Shown piece by piece: positions 46,536 through 56,766 of a DNA stretch of 64,000 nucleotides (positions are counted from its first letter, which is position 1; every line of letters starts with the position of its first letter). The notes below the pieces were generated by a model that ran no database searches, was not told the origin of the DNA, and saw only the letters and a program-made list of their open reading frames with translations. Origin of the DNA: Marinobacter profundi (GTDB taxonomy: Bacteria > Pseudomonadota > Gammaproteobacteria > Pseudomonadales > Oleiphilaceae); NCBI RefSeq assembly GCF_002744715.1, contig NZ_KZ319373.1, positions 1-64,000 of the forward strand, read 5' to 3'. The position numbers and the translations under genes are program-made.

Positions 46536-48344
46536 TTAATCTTTGACCAGGTCAGCGGGAACCGGTACCGGAAACTCCAGAAGCTGCTGGGCAAATGCCT
46601 TGCCCTGGGGGTCAATCCGCAGGCTCGCCACACCACCGCCCCCCAGGCTGTGTTCCAGCAGGAAATTGAAGGCATGCAGGCCAGGCAGTGCCCAGCGGGT
46701 TACCTTGCCGGTTTCCGGGTTCAGGGTATGGGCCATCCAGCCGGCCACCGCCGCTTCGGTCAGTGCCGCTTCGATAAAAGGCAGATACTCCGGACGGCGG
46801 GCAATCACCCCGATGTTGCTGTGGTCGCCCTTGTCGCCACTGCGCGCCCAGGCCAGCCGGAACAGCGGAACGCTGTTGTCGGTGGCCGGTGCGGCAGTAC
46901 CGGGGGACTGCTCGACGAGCTGGCCCGGATCAAACCCGCCTTCGGTGGCGATGCCCAGTAGCTGCCGCTCACCGCCGATGTCCACCGAAACCGAAACCTC
47001 GTTCTTTGGCACCAGGCAGGAGAAAAGACGGATCTTCGGCCACACCGTGGGCCGCCCGCCGACAATGCCGGTAATCCCCGGTGCCATGCCCGTGGCCGCC
47101 TGGGCGATCTCCCGGGAGAACAGCACCAGGGCCTGTTTGTTGGGGTGCGCCGTGGCAATCTTTACCACCACTTCCCGGCAGCCTGCGCCGCGGGCATGGG
47201 CACCGTAGGTGGTTTCGGTGCCGAGCAGTTCGATACTGGTTTCACTGTAGTCCGGTAAACCGCGTTCGCGGAACAGGGCAGACGTTTTTGCCAGGATGGC
47301 TTCTGCCACCTTCTGTGCCTTGGCCGGAGCGTCGATGCCCGCTAGCAGGAAGGTCACCGTGCATTTGAAACCGTCCGGCCAGGTACCGGAAACCTTGTAG
47401 CTGTCGGTTGGCGGCAGACCGCGGGCGCCCCGGACGGTGACCCGGTCGGGGTCGGTCTCGGTCAGAGTGACCGCGGTGAAATCACAGGTGACATCCGGCA
47501 ACAGGTAGGCGCGCGGGTCGCCGATCTCGTATACCAGCTGTTCCGCCACTGTACCGCGGCTGACCATGCCGCCGGTGCCCTCTGGTTTGGTAATGACAAA
47601 GTCGCCGCTGGCGCTTACCTCGGCGATGGGGAAGCCCATCTCGGCATAGCCATCGGCGACATCCTGCCAGTCAGTGAAGTTACCGCCGGTTGACTGGGCG
47701 CCGCACTCCAGCAGGTGGCCGGCGAGGCTGCCCTGGGCCAGCTTGTCGTAGTCGTTCCAGTGCCAGCCGAATTCGTGCACCAGTGGCGCCAGCACCAGCG
47801 CGCTGTCCGCCACCCGGCCCGTGATCACGATGTCCGCACCCTGTTCCAGCGCAGCCACCAGGCCGGGTGCGCCCAGGTAGGCGTTGAGGCTGACCATCAT
47901 CGGTGGCATGGGCTGGCCGGTGGTCATTTCCGTGATGCCGGCCTTGCCGAGCTGGCTCTTCTTCATCAACAGGTCATCACCCAGCACCAGGGCAATGTTC
48001 ATGCTCACGCCGGCCTTGTCGCAGAGGGCCTGCAACGCATCGCGACAGGCCACTGGATTGACGCCGCCGGCATTGGCAAGTACCCGGATGCCCTTGTCGC
48101 GGATCTCGCCCAGCAAGGGGCCCATGACGGTTTCCACGAAGTCCCGGGCATACCCCTGGGACGGATCTTTCATTTTCTGGCCGGCCATGATGGACATGGT
48201 GATTTCGGCCAGGTAATCCGCCACCAGGTAGTCGATATTGCCGTTGCGGACCAGTTGCGCAGCAGCGGTTTCGGTGTCGCCCCAGAACGCGGCAGAGCAG
48301 CCAATACGGACGGTTTTTGCAGTAGCAGGGTCGGAAACAGCCAT
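46536..48344 (-). CDS. atuA: DUF1446 protein AtuA
   Basis: The 602-residue protein begins [62 protein letters not shown], the mark of the DUF1446/AtuA family. The C-terminal part ([36 protein letters not shown]) is also typical. It is required for growth on acyclic terpenes in Pseudomonas but has no assigned reaction. It is the first gene of the cluster and is divergent from atuR. AAGGCAC lies before the ATG. Confidence 0.94.
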   Translation of the reverse strand: MAVSDPATAKTVRIGCSAAFWGDTETAAAQLVRNGNIDYLVADYLAEITMSIMAGQKMKDPSQGYARDFVETVMGPLLGEIRDKGIRVLANAGGVNPVACRDALQALCDKAGVSMNIALVLGDDLLMKKSQLGKAGITEMTTGQPMPPMMVSLNAYLGAPGLVAALEQGADIVITGRVADSALVLAPLVHEFGWHWNDYDKLAQGSLAGHLLECGAQSTGGNFTDWQDVADGYAEMGFPIAEVSASGDFVITKPEGTGGMVSRGTVAEQLVYEIGDPRAYLLPDVTCDFTAVTLTETDPDRVTVRGARGLPPTDSYKVSGTWPDGFKCTVTFLLAGIDAPAKAQKVAEAILAKTSALFRERGLPDYSETSIELLGTETTYGAHARGAGCREVVVKIATAHPNKQALVLFSREIAQAATGMAPGITGIVGGRPTVWPKIRLFSCLVPKNEVSVSVDIGGERQLLGIATEGGFDPGQLVEQSPGTAAPATDNSVPLFRLAWARSGDKGDHSNIGVIARRPEYLPFIEAALTEAAVAGWMAHTLNPETGKVTRWALPGLHAFNFLLEHSLGGGGVASLRIDPQGKAFAQQLLEFPVPVPADLVKD

Positions 48345-48422
48345 CGTTTGTGCCTTATTCCTGGTAAACGCCTGACCCCGAACGGGGTACAGGCAGGGGT
48401 GTCAAGCGATGTCGATGACAAT

Positions 48423-48440
48423 ACCAAGCAAGCGCTTGGT
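48423..48440. promoter_or_regulatory. Putative AtuR operator
   Basis: ACCAAGCAAGCGCTTGGT is an inverted repeat with seven-base arms and a four-base centre. It lies midway between the divergent atuA and atuR genes. AtuR of P. aeruginosa is reported to bind inverted repeats in this intergenic region. Confidence 0.65.
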
Positions 48441-48493
48441 TTGTAAACAGGGAATTTGCAGGTAGAATTGTCAGCACACTCAGCCTGCTGGAA

Positions 48494-49117
48494 ATGACCG
48501 TGAACCGAGACGAAATCCTCAATGCCCTGGTGGCCGACAACCTGGTCTCCGACCCCAACGGCGCCCGTGGCCGCCTGTTACGTGAGGCCGCCAGGTTGTT
48601 CCGGGACAAGGGTTATGAGCGCACTACCGTGCGCGACCTGGCGGCGGCCGTCGGTATCCAGTCCGGCAGCCTGTTCCATCACTTTCGTACCAAGGAAGAG
48701 ATTCTCAAGGCGGTAATGGTTGAGACGGTTCGCCTCAATACCGCGCTAATGAGGGCGGCGGCAGATGCCGCAGACACCAGCCGGGCCAGGTTGCGGGCGA
48801 TGATCCTCGCCGAGCTGGAATCCATCGTTGGTCAGACCGGTGAGGCCATGGCGGTGCTGGTGTTTGAATGGCGCAGCCTGTCCGACGCTCCCCGCGAGGA
48901 AGTGCTGGCGCTGCGTGACATCTACGAGCAGCTCTGGCTGGATGTGCTGGAGGCGCTGAAAGCGGAGGGCGCAATTGAAGCGGACCCCTTTATCGTGCGG
49001 CGGATGCTGACCGGTGCCCTGAGCTGGACCGTGACCTGGTACCGCCCCGATGGCGGGCTTGGCCTGGAGGACCTGGTTGACCAGGTGATGGCCATGATGC
49101 GGCTGGCGTCCCGCTGA
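48494..49117 (+). CDS. atuR: TetR-family repressor of the atu cluster
   Basis: The 207-residue TetR protein has the helix-turn-helix LLREAARLFRDKGYERTTVRDLAAAVGIQSGSLFHHFRTKEEILKAV near the N-terminus and a helical ligand domain. Its divergent position next to atuA matches atuR of Pseudomonas, a repressor released by pathway intermediates. An 18-base palindrome in the shared promoter is its likely site. The gene is followed by a TTCG hairpin. Confidence 0.9.
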   Translation: MTVNRDEILNALVADNLVSDPNGARGRLLREAARLFRDKGYERTTVRDLAAAVGIQSGSLFHHFRTKEEILKAVMVETVRLNTALMRAAADAADTSRARLRAMILAELESIVGQTGEAMAVLVFEWRSLSDAPREEVLALRDIYEQLWLDVLEALKAEGAIEADPFIVRRMLTGALSWTVTWYRPDGGLGLEDLVDQVMAMMRLASR

Positions 49118-49455
49118 GGAACGGCCTTCGGGCCGTTGGCAGCTTTCCTGTCTCCGGCGATTGTTGCGCAGACACTGGTACGGTTGTGCAACCTGGAACT
49201 TCTCGCCATGTCTTTGTTTTACGTCAATTAACCAGAAACATTGTCCCGCTTCCCCGGGCCATTGGCCTCATCGGCATGTTTTCCCGGCATTACAGCCATT
49301 TCTGTCCGACAACTTTCATCGCATTCTTGCACCGTCGAAAGAGCAGACGGAATGGCACTGTGGGTTGCCGGTCACGGAACTCGCCCGGAGGCCTGTGATA
49401 CAACCCTGATCGCTGTCATCCCGACCTATAAAAACAACGTGAAACAGGGCGAACT
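49118..49455. other. 338-bp intergenic region
   Basis: After the atuR hairpin (AACGGCC/GGCCGTT, TTCG loop, 49120-49137, weak T-tract) I see nothing coding. The right end is presumably the promoter of the TRAP locus. Confidence 0.6.
49120..49137 (+). terminator. Hairpin after atuR
   Basis: Seven-base-pair stem AACGGCC/GGCCGTT with a TTCG loop directly after the atuR stop; the following tract is only weakly T-rich. Confidence 0.5.
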
Positions 49456-50520
49456 ATGATTTCTACTCTGGCTGAAATTTCCCGCAACGTTGCAGAAGCG
49501 CGCACCCGGCTGCTGGGCCTGGTGGCCGTTGGCCTGCTGGCTGGCTGTTCTGCAAACCCCATCTACACCACAACCGGTATCGTGCTTTCCAACTACTCGG
49601 AGGGCGAGGCAACCCCCTATGTGTTGCAGATGTCGGATCCGGAAATGGCCTGTGCCCTCGGCGAAGGGGTCGACCCCTTGCTGTACTCCTTCTCCCGGGT
49701 AACGGATGCCCCCGACACCACCGGTTCGCTGCTGATGCTGCTGGCGGCCAATTGTTCGGAATACCGCGCCTGGGATGCGGAGCTCGATTACCTGCGGGCG
49801 GACTTCCAGGGTAACGTGCCGGCCGCCAAGGATGCCCGGGAGCTGGCCAAGCGGATGAATGCCGAAGTGGCCAAGCGCCGCCTGATGTCGTTTGAGCGCG
49901 CGATGCGGGCCTATGAATACGATCCGGGTGCCGAGAATGCCGAGTGTCCTTTCCTGTTTGCGGAACAGGACGAGCTCACCTTCATGCTGGGTCTGCTGAC
50001 CGGCATGCAGGCCATCGTCAATGATGCCAACTCGGGATCCATGGCGGGTGTGCCCCGCAACATCGCTCCCCAGGCCGAGCGTGCTGCCCAGTGCCTGGAT
50101 AACGAAAAGTGGGGCGGGCTGCCCAATGCCATCCGCGCCCTGGTGTGGCTGCTGATTCCGGATACCCGTCCGAGCCTGGCACCGGACCCCTGGGTGGTGC
50201 TGGAGGACAGCTCCCGGCTGAGTATCGAGAAAGGCTTCCGGGCGTCCATGGCGCTGGAAGCGGTTGCTGCCGAAACCTTCGGTCGTCCGGATGTACTGAA
50301 GGATGTCATCGCCCGTTTTGCCGAGGCAGACAACACCATCGAGGTATGGGACGACTACCGCCTTGTGGATGAGGTAGCCCGTGACGTGATCATGTTCTCT
50401 TCGGACAAACAGTGGACGGCCAATTACGGCTACCGTACACCGCGAACATTCTTTGGCCAGCTCAGCCCTGAGCGTGCTGGTGAAGAAGTGGAAACCATGA
50501 GCCTGGACGACCTGCTGTAA
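49456..50520 (+). CDS. Lipoprotein of the TRAP transporter locus
   Basis: The 354-residue product has a late signal (LLGLVAVGLLAGC) with a lipobox after about 20 polar residues. The body is helical (AEQDELTFMLGLLTGMQAIVNDA, GLPNAIRALVWLLI, VLEDSSRLSIEKGFRASMALEAVAAETFG). It may correspond to the TatT-type periplasmic helper of TRAP systems, but I cannot confirm the family. It is the first of three genes with a solute-binding protein and a fused permease, spaced by 64 and 70 bases. Confidence 0.8.
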   Translation: MISTLAEISRNVAEARTRLLGLVAVGLLAGCSANPIYTTTGIVLSNYSEGEATPYVLQMSDPEMACALGEGVDPLLYSFSRVTDAPDTTGSLLMLLAANCSEYRAWDAELDYLRADFQGNVPAAKDARELAKRMNAEVAKRRLMSFERAMRAYEYDPGAENAECPFLFAEQDELTFMLGLLTGMQAIVNDANSGSMAGVPRNIAPQAERAAQCLDNEKWGGLPNAIRALVWLLIPDTRPSLAPDPWVVLEDSSRLSIEKGFRASMALEAVAAETFGRPDVLKDVIARFAEADNTIEVWDDYRLVDEVARDVIMFSSDKQWTANYGYRTPRTFFGQLSPERAGEEVETMSLDDLL

Positions 50521-50584
50521 GCAGGTCTGACGAGAATCCCTGACGTTAAACCTTACAAACACAAGAACGACCCGGAGGTCTCTT

Positions 50585-51595
50585 ATGATCCGTAAATCCC
50601 TTGCTGCTCTCGCACTGACTGCGGCCGCTCCGCTGGCCGTCGCTGCCCCGGTCAAGATGTGCGTTTTCGATGTCATTGGTGCTAACGGTGATGTCTACAA
50701 CATGGTCAAGGACTATGCCCTGGAAATGAAGGCTCAGGGTGTAGACTTCGAACTCAAGCCCTACACCGACGAAGGTGTCGCGGTGGGTGACTTCAACGCC
50801 GGCCAGTGTGACGCAGTGGCCGCCACTGACTTGCGTACCCGTCCGTTCAACCGCTTTACCGGCAGCATCAGTGCCGTCGGCGCCATTCCGACCTATGACG
50901 ACCTCAAGACGGTACTGGCAACCCTGGCCCAGGCCAAGGCAGCGCCCCTGATGAAGGAAAACGGCTACGAAGTGCTGGGCATCATCCCGGCCGGCGCGGG
51001 CTACCTGTTCGTCAATGACCGCAGTATCGATACCGCCGGCGAACTGGCTGGCAAGCGCATGGCGACGCTGGACTACCAGAAGGACGCCATTCACATGGTG
51101 AACCACGTCAAGGCGACCGTTGTCCCCTCTGACATCACCAACTTTGCCGGCAAGTTCAACAACGGCTCCGTGGATACGGCGTATGCCCCGGCATTCGCCT
51201 ACGAGGCGCTGGAGCTGTACAAGGGAATCGGTGAGAACGGCGGCGTGGTGGACTACCCGCTGGCCCAGCTGACGATCCAGGTGATCGCCAAAGAGGGCGT
51301 GCTGGATGCCGATACTGCCCAGAAATCCCGGGAAGTTGCCTGGGGGATGTACGGCCAGGCCATGGACCTGATCACCCGCCTTGAGAAGGCCATTCCGGAA
51401 GAAAAGTGGATTCGCATTCCGGAAAAGGACATCCAGGGCTACCAGGAAATGTTCCGTGAGAACCGCCTGCAACTGCGTGACGGTGCGGCCGGTGCGCCCA
51501 AAGTCTATCACCCCAAGATGATGGGCTTGCTGAGCAAGATCCGCTGTGCCTCCAACCCCGGTGCCTCCGAGTGTACGGCGGGTAACCGCGAGTAA
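50585..51595 (+). CDS. TRAP-type periplasmic solute-binding protein
   Basis: The 336-residue product has a signal peptide (SLAALALTAAAPLAVAA-PVKM). Two-lobe binding-protein features include VKMCVFDVIGANGDVYNMVKDYALEMKAQGVDFELKPYTDEGVAVGDFNAGQCDAV, GAGYLFVNDRSIDTAGELAGKRMATLDYQ and NFAGKFNNGSVDTAYAP. It resembles DctP-like proteins but is divergent (putative solute-binding, DUF6091-like). CGGAGG precedes the ATG. The substrate is unknown. Confidence 0.85.
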   Translation: MIRKSLAALALTAAAPLAVAAPVKMCVFDVIGANGDVYNMVKDYALEMKAQGVDFELKPYTDEGVAVGDFNAGQCDAVAATDLRTRPFNRFTGSISAVGAIPTYDDLKTVLATLAQAKAAPLMKENGYEVLGIIPAGAGYLFVNDRSIDTAGELAGKRMATLDYQKDAIHMVNHVKATVVPSDITNFAGKFNNGSVDTAYAPAFAYEALELYKGIGENGGVVDYPLAQLTIQVIAKEGVLDADTAQKSREVAWGMYGQAMDLITRLEKAIPEEKWIRIPEKDIQGYQEMFRENRLQLRDGAAGAPKVYHPKMMGLLSKIRCASNPGASECTAGNRE

Positions 51596-51665
51596 GTTCG
51601 ACAAAGCGAAGATTGACGGCGGGAGTCCATCCCGCCGGATAATAATCAACAAGGGCTGAACCCAC

Positions 51666-53717
51666 ATGATCTGGCGAGTGTTGTCTGCGGCCAGGGCGAA
51701 GACGCTGTACCCCGTACACCGGGTAATTGGCGTGGTCCTCCTACTGCTCCTTCTATTCACGCTGCTTCTTGGCATGGGCAATTCGCTTCACTCCAGGCTT
51801 CTCTGGGTGGGCGAGCAAACCTGGCCGAACTATTATCTGCTGGACCCCGATGCCACCGAGCCATCCTGTGACCTGGCCGTGGACGTGGACGCCGAAGTTC
51901 AGCAACGGATCGATGCCTACAAGCCCGATCCCGATGACCTGTTCAGCTCGCCACCCGATGCCGATGCCATTCGCCAATCCCTTCAGCGTAACCTCGAGTT
52001 GTGCGAAGAGAAGCACCGGATGTTCGAGATCAACCAGCGGAACGCTACGGCGGCGCTGGGGGTGTTCAAAACCTTTGAACAGGGGCTGGCAACGTTCCTG
52101 CTCGATAACATCGAACTGACCAAGTTCCTGTTCATTGCGATGTTTGCGATGGCTGCCGCCATTGCGGCCCTGGATACCGACCACATTGCCCTGCGGTTGC
52201 CCCGTAACCGGGCGGAGTGGCGTTTCAGCCAGCTGGTGCAGCTGGTGGTCAATGGCCTGATGGTGACGTCCCTGCTCAGTTATGTGGGCAAGCTGAACGC
52301 GTCGCCGGGGTCGGAAAGCACCATAGTCCTGCAGTTCGCCTGGTCGGCGGTGTTTGTCCTGTTCATGGCTATCAATGTGGTTCGCCTGGTGTGGGTGCCG
52401 GAGCGGATGCGCGCGGGCAGCCTCCAGCTGTCCTCGGGCCTGGTGATCCCGCTGTACTGCTCCATGGGCCTGATTGCCATGAGCTACTTCTTTTTTGTCG
52501 ACGGCTACTCCTCCGGTCTGGCGATCTATTTCGGCATGATGAGTAACCTGTCGTCGATGTTCATCAATATCGGCCTGTATGTGCTGGTGGGGATGGCGCT
52601 CAAGCAGACCCGGCTGCCCGAGCTGCTGCTGAATGTGATCAAGCCCTACCAGCTGCCGGCACCGCTGCTGGCCTCGGTGATGATCTTTGCCACCGCGTTC
52701 CCGACGGCATTCACCGGTGCGTCCGGTATCTTTATCCTGGCGGTCGGTGGTGTGGTTTACGACGAGCTGCGCCGGGCTGGTGCCGGTCGTCAGCTGTCCC
52801 TGGCGACCACGGCGATGTCCGGCAGTCTGGGTGTGGTACTCAATCCGTGCCTGCTGATAGTGGTGGTGGCTGCGCTGAACAAGGAAGTGACCACCACCGA
52901 GATGTATGACTGGGGTTTCTGGGTATTCATCATGTCGGCGACGCTGTTCTCGGTGATTGTCTGCAAGACCGAGGGTAACTGGAAGCCGAGACCGGCTCCC
53001 GGGGCATTCACCGAGTCTCTCCGCCAGTTGCGGCCGTTGGCGCCTTATGCCGCCGTTGGTGCCCTGGTGATTGTGGCGATCTGGGTCCTGCTTGGCCTGA
53101 GCTTCAACGAATACAGCGCGCCGCTGATCCTGCCGCTGGTGATGCTGGCGCTGGTGTTCCTGGATTCCAACAAGGACAGCCGCGACGATGGCCAGAGCCG
53201 CTCCCATGCCTTCTGGATCCGCAGTACGGCGGCGGCCAGTGATTCTGCGGTCCATATCGGGGCGTTGCTGGCGCTGATCGGGTTCTCGATCTGCCTGGGC
53301 GGTATCCTGGAGCGCTCGGATGTCGTCCATGCGATCTTCCCGGAAGACCTGAGCAGCCCCTGGCTGGCGATGCTGGTGATCGTGGTGATGCTGACCTTCA
53401 TCGGCATGGTGATGGATCCGTTCGGTGCCGTTATCCTGGTTTCCGCCACCATTGCCCAGCCGGCCTTCCAGCTGGGAATCGACCCGCTGCACTTCTGGAT
53501 CGTTTGCCTGGTGGCCTTTGAGTTGGGCTACCTGAGCCCGCCGGTGGCGCTGAACCACCTGCTGACCCGTCAGGTGGTGGGCGAGACCGAAGTATTGGCG
53601 GCAGAGCGCACCGGCTCGGTCTGGCACCGCTACGAGCGTCTGTTGCTGCCGCTGGCGGTAATGGCACCGACCCTGCTGCTGGTGGCCTTCGTCCCGATGC
53701 TGTTCTACGCTCTCTGA
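51666..53717 (+). CDS. TRAP transporter permease, fused small and large subunits
   Basis: The 683-residue inner membrane protein has about 16 hydrophobic segments. The N-terminal 260 residues hold a first segment, a long acidic periplasmic loop (about 40-125) and three further helices, like an enlarged DctQ part. From about residue 275 it reads like the DctM large subunit (VMIFATAFPTAFTGASGIFILAVGGVVYDELRRAGAG; MVMDPFGAVILVSATIAQP; FELGYLSPPVALNHLL). It should import an organic acid with sodium, delivered by the upstream binding protein. Confidence 0.9.
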   Translation: MIWRVLSAARAKTLYPVHRVIGVVLLLLLLFTLLLGMGNSLHSRLLWVGEQTWPNYYLLDPDATEPSCDLAVDVDAEVQQRIDAYKPDPDDLFSSPPDADAIRQSLQRNLELCEEKHRMFEINQRNATAALGVFKTFEQGLATFLLDNIELTKFLFIAMFAMAAAIAALDTDHIALRLPRNRAEWRFSQLVQLVVNGLMVTSLLSYVGKLNASPGSESTIVLQFAWSAVFVLFMAINVVRLVWVPERMRAGSLQLSSGLVIPLYCSMGLIAMSYFFFVDGYSSGLAIYFGMMSNLSSMFINIGLYVLVGMALKQTRLPELLLNVIKPYQLPAPLLASVMIFATAFPTAFTGASGIFILAVGGVVYDELRRAGAGRQLSLATTAMSGSLGVVLNPCLLIVVVAALNKEVTTTEMYDWGFWVFIMSATLFSVIVCKTEGNWKPRPAPGAFTESLRQLRPLAPYAAVGALVIVAIWVLLGLSFNEYSAPLILPLVMLALVFLDSNKDSRDDGQSRSHAFWIRSTAAASDSAVHIGALLALIGFSICLGGILERSDVVHAIFPEDLSSPWLAMLVIVVMLTFIGMVMDPFGAVILVSATIAQPAFQLGIDPLHFWIVCLVAFELGYLSPPVALNHLLTRQVVGETEVLAAERTGSVWHRYERLLLPLAVMAPTLLLVAFVPMLFYAL

Positions 53718-53740
53718 CCCCGCGCACTTGTAACCTTTGA

Positions 53741-53765
53741 GGGGGCAGACCTGAGGTCTGTCCCC
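53741..53765. repeat. GGGGACAG palindrome, copy 4
   Basis: Arms GGGGGCAGACC/GGTCTGTCCCC with the centre TGA, 23 bases after the TRAP permease stop. One base of the left arm differs from the perfect copy. Confidence 0.85.
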
Positions 53766-53919
53766 GTGCCTTCCCCCCTCCCAACCTCTGTAATCTGGTT
53801 TTTTGCATCCGCCGGCCCCCGATGACCGTAGACTTTCCTATGCTTGTAACTCAGGGCTTACATCTTTGGTGTATTCTTGCTCCAACAGGGTTTGGTCGTT
53901 GAAAAAGGTTTAAGGACGC

Positions 53920-56619
53920 ATGAAAAACATGAAAGGACGGCTGGTTGCCGGAGGCTTGTCGCTGGCAACGCTGATGGCCGGTTGCAGTGGCGGCGGAGAC
54001 AGTGACGGAAGCACGGTGATCCAGGCCGACCTGTCGGGCACCATCAGCATCGAGAGCGGAACCCGGGTGGACTCGGATACCGCGGACGATTTCCGGGTCG
54101 GTGACGCACTGGCGAACAACACGCTGGCCACCGCCCAGGCGCTGCCGTCCTCGGCGATTGTCGGCGGTTACCTGAGTGCGACCTCGGGTACCTACGCCGG
54201 CACGAACGAGTTCCAGTTCAATTACGTGGCCGACGGTAACGACTATTTCCGGATCAATCTCGGAGCCGGTTCCCGGGTAGCCCTGCAGGTGTTCGAGAGT
54301 GACGCTTTGCCGGCGCCGGACGTTCGGCTTGAAATTGCCGGTAGCAATGGGGCCACTCTTTACGACAGTGATGTCGAGACCGCCGGTACGCCTCCCTTTC
54401 TGACCGTTATCGAACAGTCCGAGGCCGACGCCGGCCCTCACGTTGTTCATGTCAGTACCACCGGTGGCGGGCCGTTCCGCTATGTGCTGACCGTGGCTCC
54501 GGAAGGGGCGGCGAGCGTAATGAACACCGCCTACAGCGAACCGGAATTTGTCCCCGATGAAGCCATTGTGATCTATACCGCTCCGTCTGTTGCGGGCCCG
54601 TCGCTTTCCGGCGCCGGACACGGGGCAACGCAGGCCGGCAGCTTTTATGCCGGAGATTCAGCCCGGGGCCTGGCCGTAGCGGGCGCCCTGGCAGCGGCCG
54701 AGGTACGGCACCTCGGCGGGAATACCTGGCGAGTCCGGCGCAATCCGGGGCCGGGGCAACTCGCTGTGCCGGGGCCGGAACGGGCCAGGCAGCAGGCGGA
54801 AACCCTGGCCTGGATCGCTGAGCTGAAGCAGCACAGCGGCGTTGCCAGTGCCGAACCCAACTATTTGTACCGGGCCCAGGCAGTCATCCCCGATGATGAT
54901 CCGTTGTATCTGCGTCAATGGAACTACCCGCTGATCAACCTGCCGGTCGCCTGGCAGGCAGCACCCGATGGCGGATCGGGAGTGGGCATCGCGGTGCTGG
55001 ATACCGGGCTGTTCAGCTCGACACCGGATACCTACGGCAACTGGCATCCCGATGCCAACAGCAATGTGGTGCTGCCCAGCACGCGAATTCTGGATTATGT
55101 CACCGGCGACCTCGACCTGGACAACCAGCCCGGCCGGGATCTCAACCCGGCGGACCCCGGAAACCAGCAGCTGCAAAGCAGCAGCTTCCATGGTACCCAC
55201 GTGGCCGGTATCGCCGCTGCCACCGACAACACGATCGGCGGCATTGGCGTGGCGCCCCGGGCGACGCTGGTTCCGGTGCGGGTGCTGGGCCGCGATGGCA
55301 TCGGTTCTTCCGACGACCTGATTGCCGCGATCACCTGGGCCGGGGCGCAGAGTGATGTCGACGTCATCAACCTGAGCCTGGGCGGGCTGGCGCCAACCAC
55401 GGCACTCAGCGCGGCCATCGACGGAGCCTACGCCAATGGCAAGCTGCTGGTGGCGGCGGCGGGCAACCAGGCCACCGATGAGCTCACTTATCCGGCGGCG
55501 TTCGCCCGGGTCGTGGGGGTAGGGGCGGTGGATGCCGGCAAGGTGCGGGCGTCCTATTCCAATATTGGCGGCTCGGTGGACCTGGTTGCACCGGGTGGCG
55601 ATGCCAGCCGGGACGCCAACCTCGACGGCAATGCTGATGTGATTATCAGCAACTGGGGCAGTGACGACGGCGGTGTGTTCGTACCAGGCTATGCCGGCCT
55701 GCAGGGCACCTCCATGGCTGCCCCCCATGTGGCCGGGGTCTATGCCCTGATGAAGGCGGAAATGCCGGGGCTCACACCGGACGAGTTTTTTGCACTGTTG
55801 CGCAACGGTGATCTGACGGAACCGGTGGGCAGCACAACCGAGTACGGCGCGGGACTGATCGATGCCCTGAAAGCCGTCAGCGCCGCCCTTGACGGCAATA
55901 TCCCGACCGTACTGGCACCCTCGCCGACCGCGCTGCAGTTCTCCGACCTGGTGCTCAGCCAGTCGCTGGCCTTCAGTACCTATCCCTCCGGTGAGACAAC
56001 GGTCATCCGCTCGGTCACGGTGGATGCCGGGTGGCTGACCGTCGGCCCGGAGCTGGCTGTCGGACAGCAACCGCCTGCACAGGTGAGTGTATCGGTGGAT
56101 CCGGCAGGGCTGGATCCGGAGGTGGTGTATTCCACCGACATCCTGATCAGCTATGACAGCCCCGACAACAGCGTCGATCGTACCTTGCGGATACCGGTCA
56201 CCCTGCGCCTGGGGCAGGCGGACGACAGCCCGGATGCCGGGCGGCACTATGTGTTGCTGGTCAGTACCGATGCCAGCCGTGATACCATCCAGCAACAGGT
56301 GGTGACCGCGGTCGATGGCCAGTATCGCTTTGCCTTCGAGACTGTGGCGCCGGGCGACTATTTCCTGGTGGCCGGTACCGATATGGACAACAACGGCCTG
56401 ATTTGCGAGAACGGCGAGGCCTGTGCGGAATACCCGGTGAACGGACTGCCGCAGATCATCACCGTCGGGGCTGACCCGATCAGTGGTGTCACCCTGGGCA
56501 CCAGTTTCCGTCGACCGACCATTTCGGCCCTGGGAGTACCCCGTTATGGCTTTGAAGGCTACCGGGTGTTGCCGGCAGAAGCGGATAAGATACCCCTGCG
56601 GAGCACGCCGACCCCCTGA
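53920..56619 (+). CDS. Large S8 subtilase lipoprotein
   Basis: The 899-residue protein has a lipobox (LATLMAGC), a PPC-like beta domain near residues 55-190 (ANNTLATAQALPSS ... NDYFRINLGAGSRVALQVFES), a propeptide-like region and a subtilase domain. The triad is Asp361 (IAVLDTGLFS), His424 (SFHGTHVAGIA) and Ser598 (LQGTSMAAPHVAGV). The C-terminal 230 residues are beta-rich and unassigned. It should be a cell-surface protease. AAGGAC lies before ATG 53920. A PrcB-like lipoprotein gene follows after 147 bases. Confidence 0.93.
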   Translation: MKNMKGRLVAGGLSLATLMAGCSGGGDSDGSTVIQADLSGTISIESGTRVDSDTADDFRVGDALANNTLATAQALPSSAIVGGYLSATSGTYAGTNEFQFNYVADGNDYFRINLGAGSRVALQVFESDALPAPDVRLEIAGSNGATLYDSDVETAGTPPFLTVIEQSEADAGPHVVHVSTTGGGPFRYVLTVAPEGAASVMNTAYSEPEFVPDEAIVIYTAPSVAGPSLSGAGHGATQAGSFYAGDSARGLAVAGALAAAEVRHLGGNTWRVRRNPGPGQLAVPGPERARQQAETLAWIAELKQHSGVASAEPNYLYRAQAVIPDDDPLYLRQWNYPLINLPVAWQAAPDGGSGVGIAVLDTGLFSSTPDTYGNWHPDANSNVVLPSTRILDYVTGDLDLDNQPGRDLNPADPGNQQLQSSSFHGTHVAGIAAATDNTIGGIGVAPRATLVPVRVLGRDGIGSSDDLIAAITWAGAQSDVDVINLSLGGLAPTTALSAAIDGAYANGKLLVAAAGNQATDELTYPAAFARVVGVGAVDAGKVRASYSNIGGSVDLVAPGGDASRDANLDGNADVIISNWGSDDGGVFVPGYAGLQGTSMAAPHVAGVYALMKAEMPGLTPDEFFALLRNGDLTEPVGSTTEYGAGLIDALKAVSAALDGNIPTVLAPSPTALQFSDLVLSQSLAFSTYPSGETTVIRSVTVDAGWLTVGPELAVGQQPPAQVSVSVDPAGLDPEVVYSTDILISYDSPDNSVDRTLRIPVTLRLGQADDSPDAGRHYVLLVSTDASRDTIQQQVVTAVDGQYRFAFETVAPGDYFLVAGTDMDNNGLICENGEACAEYPVNGLPQIITVGADPISGVTLGTSFRRPTISALGVPRYGFEGYRVLPAEADKIPLRSTPTP

Positions 56620-56766
56620 GCCGGTGGGGGGCTTGGCTGGCCCTGGCCGGGCCACCCGTGGCGAACGGTAATCGGACGGTGACTTGCATTGGTGAGCATA
56701 GAACGCAGTCACGCAAAGTAAGGCCCAGAAATAACAGCAAGGCCCAGTAATGACGGGAGACAGGAC

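Noticed and set aside
51753..53627. 624-codon minus-strand frame opposite the TRAP permease
   Set aside because: The product is His/Gln/Arg-rich, as expected from reversed membrane-protein codons, and the sense strand is clearly coding.
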